Positions 1-8,305 of a DNA stretch of 20,937 nt are shown piece by piece. Within the stretch, counting starts at the first letter, position 1, and every line of letters starts with the position of its first letter. The notes beneath the pieces are model-generated. The model did not search any database and had not been told where the DNA came from. It was given only the letters and a program-made list of their open reading frames with translations. The translations under genes and the position numbers were made by a program. Origin of the DNA: Reclinomonas americana ATCC 50394. Taxonomy: Eukaryota > Jakobida > Jakobea > Jakobida. The stretch spans positions 52,062 to 72,998 of the forward strand of contig PS015311.1 in the NCBI GenBank assembly GCA_048213135.1, in the 5' to 3' direction.

Positions 1-48
1 AAAGTAATGTTGTGAGACTGACATTTGTGTCTTATTTGCTCACTGCAG

Positions 49-1152
49 TGCACCGCATGAACGCCTATGCTTTTGGTGTTTGTGACGGTCAGCGACTTCT
101 GCTGGACATTCTGGAGAACGAGTCGTCGGTGCCGGTGTTGGAGCACGTCTTGGCGGCTCTGCGCATGGTGTCTGTGGGCAACCGACGCCAGTCGCGCATC
201 TTTGTGGAGCTGCATGGCCGTGATCGTGTCTCGCGACTGGTCAAGCGCCTGCGCAGCGACCCCACCTTTGTGGAGCTGGTGCGTGCGATTGGCATCATGC
301 CCAATGGCATCACCTCGGACGAGCAAGTGCGGGAGGTGATGGCCGCCTGTGCTCAGCTGCAGGGTGCACGCTACCGCAATCCGTACGGCAATCCTGGTGA
401 GTGCCTTTGTGCTGATTCAGTGAGTGTGTGTGCCTCACACGTCTGACGATTTTTGTTTTTCTTTGTTGCAGAGCAATTCTGCAAGCAGTTCTACCGCACG
501 TACGAGTACTTTATCTCGGAGCAGCTGCCGTCGCACGACGGCGTGTTTGCCGTGCGCGTGGTGAACGAGGATCTGCAGTCGTGGAAGTGGGTGTGCAAGA
601 ATGTCACGGAGCGCTTGTTGTCGCTGGGTCCCGACCGGCGCCAGCACTGCGATTCGCCGCCGTTCCGCATTGGGCCGTACTCGTGGTGCATGCGTCTGGT
701 GCGACAGGAGAATCACGTGGGCATTTTCTTGATGCCGTCTGGTGAGTGTGGCTTGTGTGGAAAAGAGGAGTAATGTTGTGTGCGGAAAAACTGACTGTAG
801 ATGGTTGTGCGTTTCTGCAGAGGCTCCGAGGACACAGAGATCGCACCGATTCCCCGCCGTCTTCCGGTTGGGTCTCATCAACCAGGAGGACGTGCTGCGC
901 TCGCTGTATGGGTGCGTGTGCTGGTGCTCTATCTGTTGTGAATGTCCTTCCGCTCATTGCCATGTGTGTGCGCGCAGAGATTATCGCACGTTCTTCTGGC
1001 GCGAGGTGCAGGACTGGGGCGATCGCAAGTTTGTGCTCACGCAAGTGTTGCAAGACTTTGTGCTGGACGACACGCTGGTCGTCGAGGCGTTGGTGCATGT
1101 GAAGGACCGCACCGATCCGTGCCCGTTTGAGTTTTTCGAGCGGGAAGCGTGA
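49..1152 (+). CDS. MATH (TRAF-like) domain protein, 3' part of a split gene
   Basis: Exons read as 49–396, 472–741, 821–911 and 978–1152, all with GT–AG borders and matching phases. The first ends on the 3' splice site CTGCAG at 46–48, so the gene begins outside the window; a GTAATG donor at 4 could make the preceding intron only 45 bp. About 293 residues are visible. The first ~115 are Leu-rich and helical, reminiscent of an armadillo-type fold (LLLDILENE, VLAALRMVS). The C-terminal part looks like a MATH domain: the motif FRIGPYSW followed by FRLGLINQ, then DWGDRKFV and DDTLVVEALV, ending at a TGA. MATH domains bind short peptide motifs and often act as substrate adaptors in ubiquitin pathways. 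No RING, BTB or protease domain is visible, but the N-terminus is missing. MATH call fairly sure; armadillo call an inference. Confidence 0.8.
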
Positions 1153-1726
1153 TTTGTTTTGATGTAGGTATCATTAGCCATCCATCCATCCATATATGTT
1201 ATTAGTGTAAGCTCGACTGTTAATGTGGTACGCGAAGGATGGGTGTTGGCGTGCGTGCGAGCTTTGAGGTTCCATTGTGCATTTTTGGCATGCGACTCGT
1301 CGCGATCGGATACGTACCGAACATGACAACAACAGAGAGAGGGGACAGAGGGAGAGACGGCAATAGATGGAATGGGAAGGGTGTGAGAGACAGTGAGAGG
1401 GGGAGAGAGACACACACCACGTGGATTCGAACTCACGTCCGAATCATGCAAATCCGAACAAGCGGCGCACAGCTCGCAGGGTTCCTCTTTCTCCATGAAC
1501 ACACTGGCCTGTGTATTAGCGTGCGCCACCTCGCATGCCATGCCACCGTGGTGATGTCGGCGTCGCGAACGGCAGTTGGATTGTGACAAGCCCGATTGCT
1601 ATTTTTGCACCTGCCAGCGTACAAGTGGACAACAAGAAGACTTCCAGACAACAATTATTTTGCATTCTCCCTGGAGCGCAGACCAACAAAACTTCCCCTT
1701 CTACCTCATCACCATCATCATCCATC
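1153..1726. other. Intergenic spacer with purine-rich low complexity and a near-palindrome
   Basis: No convincing gene is seen. It holds a short CATC repeat (about 1180–1192), a GA-rich stretch (about 1335–1412), and a 20-bp near-palindrome centred on TTCGAA (1419–1438) that resembles a tRNA B-box on the minus strand. A tandem half-site CCGAA flanks an ATGCAAAT-containing core at 1439–1456. The region should also contain the promoter and 5' UTR of the vWA gene. The reading frame of that gene stays open upstream to 1535, but that stretch is low in family-like sequence. Confidence 0.5.
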
Positions 1727-3608
1727 ATGAGCGACGATAGCGCAACCTTCCCTTCATCGGCGGCAGCACCTGCGGCCACCGTTGATGCACCGATGACTCC
1801 CGTGGCGCCTGCTTCCGATCCCGACGAGGCGCCGGCAACCTTTGGCACCTTTGTTCGACGACCAGGCCAGGTGAGAATGGACCCATCTGTGTACTCCCTC
1901 TTTGATGCACGCCGCTCACTGTGCGCGTGCACACAGATCCCTCTCACATGCCAACCCGACGTGCAAGCCGTGCGGTGTTCCGAAGAGACGGAGCTGGACG
2001 TGGTGGTCTCACTGCGAGCACCGCCCGTCTCGCAGGACGACAGCGACCGCGAGCGCAAGCCGCTTGACCTGGTGTTTGTCGTCGATTGCTCCGGCAGCAT
2101 GGGCAGCACAGCCGTGCAGGGCGCAGCACTGGTGAGTTTTTTTGTCTTCGCGCGTCCGCCCTCTCGTTCGATTTCGATATTGACGCAAACTTCTCCCTCT
2201 CTCTCTCCCTCGCGGCAGACCAAGATGGACTTGCTGCACACGACGCTGGAATTCGCACTGACGCAACTCACTCACCGCGACCGAGTGGCCGTGGTGGCTT
2301 TCGACGATCGCGTGGAGACGGTGTGCGACCTGATGGCGGTCAACGAGGCCGGCAAGAGCCGCCTGCAGGCCGGCATCAAGGGCATCCGACCACGCGGCTC
2401 GACCAACCTGTCGGGTGGCATTCTGCGCGGCCTCTCGCTGCTGCAGGCCGGCCGTGTCAACGACGTGGCCTCCATCATTGTGTTCACCGACGGCCTCGCA
2501 AACCACGGCATCGTGCAGGAGGGTCCGTTGTGCGAGGCGGTGCGTGGCGCGCTGTCGCAGCACCGCGATCCCGCACCGACCATCATCACCATGGGCTACG
2601 GCGCCGACCACAACGCCAGCATGCTCCGCGCGATTGCCGAGGTGGCCAATGGCACCTACAACTTTGTGGAGAACGCCGAGGTGATCTCGACGGCGTTTGG
2701 TGCCGCGCTGGGCGGCCTCATGAGCGTCGTGGCGCAGAACATCACCGTCACCCTCAACTGCACCACCGAGGGCGTCCTCGTGCTCAAGTCGCACACCAAG
2801 TTCCACTCCACCATGCTCGACGGCGGCAAGTCCGTGCTGATCGACCTCGGCGACATGTACGCCGAGGAGGCTCGCGACCTGCTGTTCACGCTGCGCATTC
2901 CGGCCGTGCACGAGCCGCGTGGTGAGTTGTTTTTTTGCGCACACACGTAGATGAAAATGGGAGGCATCCTTGGGCTCACTCGCGCTGTTTGCAGATTCGT
3001 GGCCCGTGTTCGACGTGCGCGCCGAGTACTTTAACGTGCTGGCCAGCCAGATGGTCGACACCGCCTCGGCACTCACCATCCACCGCCCCGACTCGTTCCC
3101 TGCCGACTTTTTGTTGGAGCACAGTGGCCTGGTCGATCAGCACCGCAATCGATCCATTGCCACCGAGGCACTGGAGCGCGCCATCAAGTTGGCCGACTCG
3201 AACAAGGCCAGCGACGCCCGCGACATTATTCAGGCGGCCATTGACCGCATTGAGCGATCGATTAGCGCCGAAGATGACCTGTGCCGCTTCCTCATCGAGG
3301 ATCTGCGTCACACGCTGGCCGACCTGCGCAGCCGCGAGTCGTGGGCCACTGGCGGTGCCTCCAACGCGCACAGCCACCTCAACACGCACGCACAGCAGCG
3401 CGCGTGCAGCAGCGCCGTCTCCAGTGCGCCGCGCTACATGAACTCGGTGCAGGCGTGCCAGGCCGCCGTGTGGGCCGACCACATCTCTGCTGCCGTCTCG
3501 CCCATGGGCATGGGCGGCTACGGCGCCGCCGGCCCCAGCAGCGTCAACCCACCGTCGCCGCAGCTGTTGCAGTTCCAGAATGTGCGCAACCTGCAATTGC
3601 CGCGCTAA
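1727..3608 (+). CDS. von Willebrand factor A domain protein
   Basis: Exons 1727–1870, 1937–2131, 2219–2921 and 2995–3608 join to 551 codons plus TAA. The start was chosen at 1727 because it opens an acidic, Ala/Pro-rich leader (MSDDSATF), while the frame upstream looks non-coding. The vWA domain runs from about residue 93 to 290, with a complete MIDAS metal site: DCSGS at 98–102, Thr175 in GSTNLSGG, and Asp204 in FTDG. After it come a beta-rich segment (about 290–400) and a helical, Ala-rich C-terminal region (about 420–551). This order resembles cytosolic vWA proteins of plants and protists, not secreted integrin-like ones; no signal peptide is visible. Such proteins bind partners through a bound divalent cation, and some are E3 ligases, but I see no RING here. 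The first two introns (66 and 87 bp) are multiples of three and stop-free. Confidence 0.88.
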
Positions 3609-3840
3609 TCACCACCGAGTAGTTAGAGAAGTTAGTAGTACGTAGAGTGGGACGAGGAGGAGGAGTACTACAGTCGAATGGCCTGCATGTTAGAAGAAAA
3701 CATGTGCGCCTGCTGTCTGTGTGTGTCTCTCTCTTCCTCGGTCTCCAATGTTGTACCAATACACACAATAACAAATGTTTGACAATAATTATATGAACTC
3801 AAATGTGACAGAAGCGGGAAAGGAGGAGAAGGAGAAGCAG

Positions 3841-5019
3841 TTACTTCTTGCCGGGTGCCGATGGGGCGCTCGTCGATTTGAGGCAGTCTTTGAACTTGAA
3901 GGTTTCCTCCATGAAGGTCTTCATCTCTGAGGCGCAGAATGGGGAAAGTGAGGGAAGGGGGAAGGGGGGGGGGGGGGGGGCAAGGGGGACAAAGGGGAAG
4001 GGGGAGAGGCAAGGGGAGGAAATGGGGGAAGAGGAGAAAGCAGAACATGGGAGGTGAAGGAAAGAGAGAGAGAGAGGGAGGAAGGAGAAGCAGAGAGTGA
4101 GAGATGCGCGTAAACACAGCAAGAAATGAAGTATGACAATGTGGAAGAGATGAGATGCACGAAAGATGTATTAGAGGTAGAGACGAGAAACAAAGAGCAC
4201 ATGACGAAGTGGAACTCAGAAAAGGAGAAGGGTGTGAGAGAAGGAAAGAGGAGCGCAGAATCGACGATGACAGCAGCTCGTCCTCATAGGTGCGCGTGCA
4301 CAGCGAGAAAGAAGAGGATTGGACACGCGCGAAGCAAAGAGATGAACAAAAGGTACACACGACGAAGTGGAACTCAGAGAAGGACAAGGGTGCGGGAGAA
4401 GAGGAGAGCAGAATCGACGACGACAGCAGCTCATACTCATAGGAGCGCGTGTACAGCGAGAAAGAAGAGGATTGGACACGCACGCAGTGAGAGTCGCAAA
4501 GGAGAGAGAGAGAGAGAGAGAGAGAGACTCTGCACGTGAGAACGAAGAGAACTGCACATATGCGCAACAGCGTCAAGAAGCACAAGCACGAGCAAGAAGC
4601 GCAGACATGAGAGAGTGCACAGCAGCACAGCTTGCACGAGAGAATTCAAGAGTACGTGCGCGAAGACATATACACAGCTTCGCATAGCGTGAAACAACAA
4701 GGCGAGAACCAAATGAGCTGGAAACGAGCGAAAGAAGTACATGCCTATAGTGAGAGAGAGACAGAGCGAGGAAGACGTTGCAAGGCGAGTCCGTGAAGCA
4801 GACAGTCCCTTTTCCCTCCTTCTCACCATACTTCTTCCGATGGAAGGTCATGTCATGCGGATGCATGGTCTCCCACTCCGTGTGCGGATTCGGTGGCAAC
4901 GGCGACTGCCGCGACCACGCTCCATACGACGAGTTCGACACACTCTGCTTCGGAACCTGCGCCGCAGTCGGAGTGAAGCCGCCCAGCAGTCGCGCAACCA
5001 GACAGTCACGAGTGCGCAT
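3841..5019 (-). CDS. Small unrecognised protein, possible mitochondrial import signal
   Basis: Two exons on the minus strand, 5019–4827 and 3926–3841, with GTGAGA donor, TCAG acceptor and matching phase 1, give 92 residues. The N-terminus (MRTRDCLVARLLGGF) is Arg/Leu-rich and could be a mitochondrial presequence. The middle is Pro/Ser-rich with a WETMHPHDMTFHRKKY segment, and the C-terminus is Lys-rich (ending APGKK). I do not recognise the family; a small respiratory-complex or mitochondrial accessory protein is a guess from size and composition only. The intron is 900 bp and low in complexity. A likely acceptor (TTTTCACAG) ends at 5052, 32 bp before the chosen ATG, so the ATG exon probably has an upstream partner that is either 5' UTR or a further coding exon. 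It converges on the vWA gene with 232 bp between stop codons. Confidence 0.6.
3964..3980. repeat. G17 homopolymer inside an intron
   Basis: Seventeen consecutive G on the plus strand, continuing into a G-rich stretch (about 3950–4030). It lies in the intron of the small minus-strand gene, so the transcript carries poly-C in its acceptor-side pyrimidine tract. The length is probably unreliable in the assembly. Confidence 0.9.
4203..4490. repeat. Two-copy tandem duplication, period 158 bp, within an intron
   Basis: The block beginning GACGAAGTGGAACTCAGA at 4203 recurs at 4361. The copies stay close over about 130 bp each, including the shared AGCGAGAAAGAAGAGGATTG. It lies inside the 900-bp intron of the small minus-strand gene. 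A weaker third trace precedes the first copy (about 4178–4202). Open frames across it are low-complexity and not taken as genes. Confidence 0.8.
4502..4528. repeat. (GA)n microsatellite
   Basis: An uninterrupted GA run in the 900-bp intron, directly downstream of the tandem duplication. Confidence 0.9.
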
Positions 5020-5154
5020 GACCGGGATGTGCGCGGACAGGGAGGAGGATGCTGTGAAAAGGGGGGAAGAGAGAGGGTGAGGGAGAGATAAGGGCAAGGA
5101 GAAGAAGAGTGAAGAGTGAGTGGGTGAGTGAATGATTGATTGCTTGAATACGTC

Positions 5155-5354
5155 TCTCTTCTCTCTTCTTTCTTCTCTCTTCTCTCTTCTCTGTGTGTGT
5201 GTGTTCGTGCGTGTGTGTGCGTGTATGTGTGTGTCTGGCCGAAACTGTCACTGAGGTTGGAGCGTTGCGAGTGTGGCGATTCCGCCTGCGTCGGAAGGAG
5301 AGATTCGCACGCACACATGAGACAACACACACACGCACACACACATACACGCAC

Positions 5355-5394
<40 letters not shown>

Positions 5395-5398
5395 ACAC
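5155..5398. repeat. Compound CT/GT/CA/GA microsatellite block
   Basis: TCTCTTC-type repeats (5155–5190) lead into a GT tract (5193–5235), a short unique stretch, a CA tract (about 5318–5355) and a GA run (5357–5390). It lies upstream of the small minus-strand gene and could hold its promoter or a 5' UTR intron. I see no gene in it. Confidence 0.85.
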
Positions 5399-5604
5399 AA
5401 AAAACGCAGTCAGCAAACCCTTGGTGTGCCGTTCTTGCTGCGCGTTTACAAAGAGCGGTGTCAGTGAGTCATGTGGCCTCCCATGCACACACACATAACA
5501 CACACAAAGGCACAACGAACCTCATTTCTCGCACGCAGAATGATTAGATCGGAGGTAACGCGCGCGAGCACGTCGCCATTGTCCTCAGCCAATGTCCTTC
5601 GCCT

Positions 5605-5712
5605 GAAGCGGATTCGCGGTGCTTGCCAGAGATGGTGCTGCGATGTTTTATAGTTGAGGAGGCCGAGGTTGTGCTGCATCAATGTATGTGTGATCCGGGC
5701 TCGAGGTGGTAG
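5605..5712 (+). pseudogene. 3' remnant of a third WD40 gene copy
   Basis: This stretch encodes the same C-terminal tail as the two WD40 genes downstream (CLPEMVLRCFIVEEAEVV, then CDPGSRW and TAG). Nothing upstream of 5605 matches the WD40 repeats, so only the end of the gene survives. Its 3' flank (GGAAGCGA, then CATGCGAAGTGGAATGAAG) matches that of the first intact copy. Within the coding part, several positions (GCGGTGCTTGCC, GAGGCCGAGG, TGTGATCCGGGCTCG) match the second copy better than the first. It looks like a product of unequal crossing-over or gene conversion in a tandem array. Confidence 0.85.
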
Positions 5713-5875
5713 GAAGCGAGATACATGCGAAGTGGAATGAAGGCATGCGAGGACATTTGTCACTCAGTCACCATCCTTCATTCATAACACGCACGCACAC
5801 GCACTCTCGCATTCACTCGCTGCACCTCCCTCTCCCCCACCTCCCTCTCTCCCACCCTCACCGCATCGCTCATCC

Positions 5876-6961
5876 ATGTCTCTCCCCACCACCACCACCA
5901 CTCTCCCTCCCATGCGCCTGCGTGGGCACACTGGAGTGGTGGCCGCTGTCGCATTCACACCAGATGGTCGACACATCATCAGCGGGAGTTGGGACTGCAC
6001 TGTGCGCGTGTGGTCTGCGATAAGTGGAAAAGAGGTCCGCGTGTTGGAGGGACATAGTGGGCGAGTGACATCGATTGCTGTTACTCCCGATGGCCTGTGC
6101 ATTGTGAGTGGCAGCTGGGATAACACTGTGCGCGTGTGGTCGCTGGCGAGTGGGGAGCAAGTCCGCCGCTCAAATGGGCACACCAACGCAGTGGACGCTG
6201 TCGCTGTCTCTCCAGATGGTCAGCATGTCGTGAGTGGCAGCTGGGATACAACAGTGTGCGTGTTGTCTCTGGCGCGTCGGCAGCAGGTGCGACAGCTGAA
6301 TGGTCATATTCGAGCTGTGCTTACCGTCGCTGTCACTCCCTGCAGTCAGCACGTTGTCAGTGGCGGTAATGACAGGACGGTACGAGTGTGGTCTCTGGCG
6401 AGTGGCGAAGAGTTGCGACGGTTTGTGGGACATGCGCTGGAGGTGCGATGTGCGACTGTCACTCCCGACGGTCAGCATGTTGTGATTGCGATTGAGGACA
6501 AGACACTTCGTGTGTTGTCGCTGGCAAGTGGTAAGGAAGTGCGGCGGTTCGAGGGACACGCTCATGCGGTGCAGTGTGCTGCTATCACTCCCGACGGCGA
6601 GCACGTTGTGAGTGGCGGTCATGATAGAGTGCTGCGCATGTGGTCGCTGGCAAATGGAGAAGAAGTGCGGCAGTTGTGGGACCACTTTCAAGAGGTGTGG
6701 TCTGTCGCTGTCAGTTTGTGTGGCGAGCACATCGCCAGTGCGGACGAGGGTTGCATGGTTCTCGCTTGGTCTACACCACGCGGTCTTGCTCGCAGGGAGA
6801 TGACCTTTGCAAAGGTGGCCCTGCAGGCTGTGCAGGAGATGCAGGAGGAGGATGAAGCGGATTCGCGCTGTTTGCCAGAGATGGTGCTGCGATGTTTTAT
6901 AGTTGAGGAGGCAGAAGTCGTGTTGTATCGCTGCATGTGCGACCCAGGCTCGAAGTGGTAG
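5876..6961 (+). CDS. Seven-bladed WD40 repeat protein, tandem copy A
   Basis: One uninterrupted frame of 361 residues, unlike the split genes around it. After a Thr/Pro leader (1–14) come seven WD40 repeats of about 42 residues each (about 15–308). Most start with a GH pair (GHTGVV, GHSGRV, GHTNAV, GHIRAV, GHALEV, GHAHAV) and carry TPDGxHVVSGSWD-type turns and VRVWS ends; the third and fifth repeats end in VLS instead. The pattern predicts a closed beta-propeller, a scaffold for protein contacts. The tail (about 309–361) is shared with copy B and the relic and looks lineage-specific, with several Cys. The ATG at 5876 is the conserved start in both copies. No catalytic, NACHT or kinase domain is attached, so the partner is unknown. 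Confidence 0.92.
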   Translation: MSLPTTTTTLPPMRLRGHTGVVAAVAFTPDGRHIISGSWDCTVRVWSAISGKEVRVLEGHSGRVTSIAVTPDGLCIVSGSWDNTVRVWSLASGEQVRRSNGHTNAVDAVAVSPDGQHVVSGSWDTTVCVLSLARRQQVRQLNGHIRAVLTVAVTPCSQHVVSGGNDRTVRVWSLASGEELRRFVGHALEVRCATVTPDGQHVVIAIEDKTLRVLSLASGKEVRRFEGHAHAVQCAAITPDGEHVVSGGHDRVLRMWSLANGEEVRQLWDHFQEVWSVAVSLCGEHIASADEGCMVLAWSTPRGLARREMTFAKVALQAVQEMQEEDEADSRCLPEMVLRCFIVEEAEVVLYRCMCDPGSKW

Positions 6962-7117
6962 GAAGCGAAATGCATGCGAAGTGGAATGAAGTCATGCGAG
7001 GACATCTGTCACTCAGTCACCATCCTTCGTTCATCACGCGCACGCACACGCACTCTCGCATTCTCGCTCTCTCTTCTCCCACCTCCCTCTCTCCCACCCT
7101 CACCCCATCGCACATCC

Positions 7118-8209
7118 ATGTCTCTCCCCACCACCACCACCACTCTCCCTCCCATGCGCCTGCGTGGACACACTGCAGTTGTGGCCGCCTTGGCATTCAC
7201 ACCAGATGGTCAACACATCATCAGTGGGAGTTGGGATTGGACTGTGCGCGTGTGGTCTGCGACCAGCGGAAAACAGGTGTGCTTGTTGAGGGGACACACT
7301 GAGCGAGTGACATCGATTGCTGTTACTCCCGATGGATTGCACGTTGTGAGTGGCAGCCGGGATACATCAGTTCGCGTGTGGTCACTGGCGAGTGGTGAAG
7401 AAGTTCACCGCTCAAATGGGCACACCAACGCGGTGGGCGCTGTCGCCGTCTCTCCAGATGGTCAGCATGTCGTGAGTGGCAGCTGGGATACAACAGTGTG
7501 CGTGTTGTCGCTGGAGAGTCGACAGCAGGTGCGACAGCTGAGGGGTCATACTCGAGCTGTGTACACCGTTGCTGTCACTCCCTGCAGTCAGTACGTTGTC
7601 AGTGGCGGTATCGACAGGACGGTGCGAGTGTGGTCTCTGGCGAGTGGCGAAGAGTTGCGACGGTTTGCGGTATACTCCGCGTGGGTGCGGTCTGCGACTG
7701 TCACTTCCGATGGTCAGCATGTTGTGAGTGTGAGTGAGGACAAGATAGTTCGTGTGTTGTCGCTGGCAAGTGGTGAGGAAGTGCGACGGTTCGAGGGACA
7801 CACTCATGCGGTGCAGTGTGCTGCTATCACTCCCGATGGCGAGCACGTTGTGAGTGGCGGTCATGATAGAGTGCTGCGAATGTGGTCGCTGGCAAGTGGA
7901 GAAGAAGTGCGGCGGTTGTGGAGTCGCCACAATGCGGCGATGTCTTCTGTCGCTGTCAGTTTGTGTGGCGAGCACATCGCAATTGCAAGTCAGGATAAAT
8001 ACAATACGGTCTTCGCTTGGTCCACGCCATGCGGCCTTGCTCGTAGGGAGATGGACTCTGCAAAAGCCGCCGTGCTGGCGGTACAGGAGATGCAGGACGC
8101 AGAAGCGGATTCGCGGTGCTTGCCAGAGATGGTGCTGCGATGTTTTATAGTTGAGGAGGCCGAGGTCGTGTTATATCAACACATGTGTGATCCGGGCTCG
8201 CACTGGTAG
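7118..8209 (+). CDS. Seven-bladed WD40 repeat protein, tandem copy B
   Basis: Intronless frame of 363 residues, closely similar to copy A from leader to tail. The frame is open upstream to 6974, but the start at 7118 is preferred: it matches copy A exactly (MSLPTTTTTLPPMRLRGH), and the upstream part is the duplicated non-coding spacer. Seven WD40 repeats are present. The fifth has lost its GH (VYSAWV replaces GHALEV of copy A) and the seventh reads SRHNAAM, so these two blades have diverged. The C-terminal tail matches copy A with small changes. Beta-propeller scaffold by family; the two copies may bind different partners, which is an inference. Confidence 0.92.
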   Translation: MSLPTTTTTLPPMRLRGHTAVVAALAFTPDGQHIISGSWDWTVRVWSATSGKQVCLLRGHTERVTSIAVTPDGLHVVSGSRDTSVRVWSLASGEEVHRSNGHTNAVGAVAVSPDGQHVVSGSWDTTVCVLSLESRQQVRQLRGHTRAVYTVAVTPCSQYVVSGGIDRTVRVWSLASGEELRRFAVYSAWVRSATVTSDGQHVVSVSEDKIVRVLSLASGEEVRRFEGHTHAVQCAAITPDGEHVVSGGHDRVLRMWSLASGEEVRRLWSRHNAAMSSVAVSLCGEHIAIASQDKYNTVFAWSTPCGLARREMDSAKAAVLAVQEMQDAEADSRCLPEMVLRCFIVEEAEVVLYQHMCDPGSHW

Positions 8210-8305
8210 GAAGCGATAATGAAGTCATGATGCAATACGCAGAGTTTCCAACATACGGTCCTCCAGGACTCTTCTTCTTGCACACACCGACGGTCGACCT
8301 CGAGA

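Larger units (their letters stand above)
5605..8209 (+). repeat. Tandem array of WD40 gene units, period about 1.25 kb
   Basis: The array consists of relic tail, spacer, gene A, spacer and gene B. The spacers at 5713–5875 and 6962–7117 are closely similar. Both carry CATGCGAAGTGGAATGAAG, TCACTCAGTCACCATCCTTC, CGCACGCACACGCACTCTCG and the CT/CA-rich run before the ATG. The duplicated unit is therefore spacer plus whole gene. After gene B the copy breaks off: the flank GGAAGCGA jumps directly to TAATGAAGTCATGATG (8210–8229). Confidence 0.88.

Noticed and set aside
1414-1495. Possible tRNA on the minus strand because of GAGTTCGAATCC
   Set aside because: The T-stem does not pair in the standard five-base form. 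No 7-bp acceptor stem or proper anticodon and D arms can be drawn. The motif is better described as part of a near-palindrome.
2009-3079. Long minus-strand open frame of 356 codons
   Set aside because: It is antisense to the vWA exons, runs through their introns, and has no family-like sequence. The plus frame carries a complete vWA domain.
4126-4687. Open frames rich in Arg, Lys and Glu on the plus strand
   Set aside because: They translate the purine-rich intron of the small minus-strand gene, and their repeated peptides reflect the 158-bp duplication.
6170-6730. Minus-strand open frame opposite WD40 copy A (and its twin at 7412–7975)
   Set aside because: It is antisense to repetitive WD40 coding sequence, where codon bias keeps the opposite strand open. 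It appears in both copies simply because the genes are duplicates.
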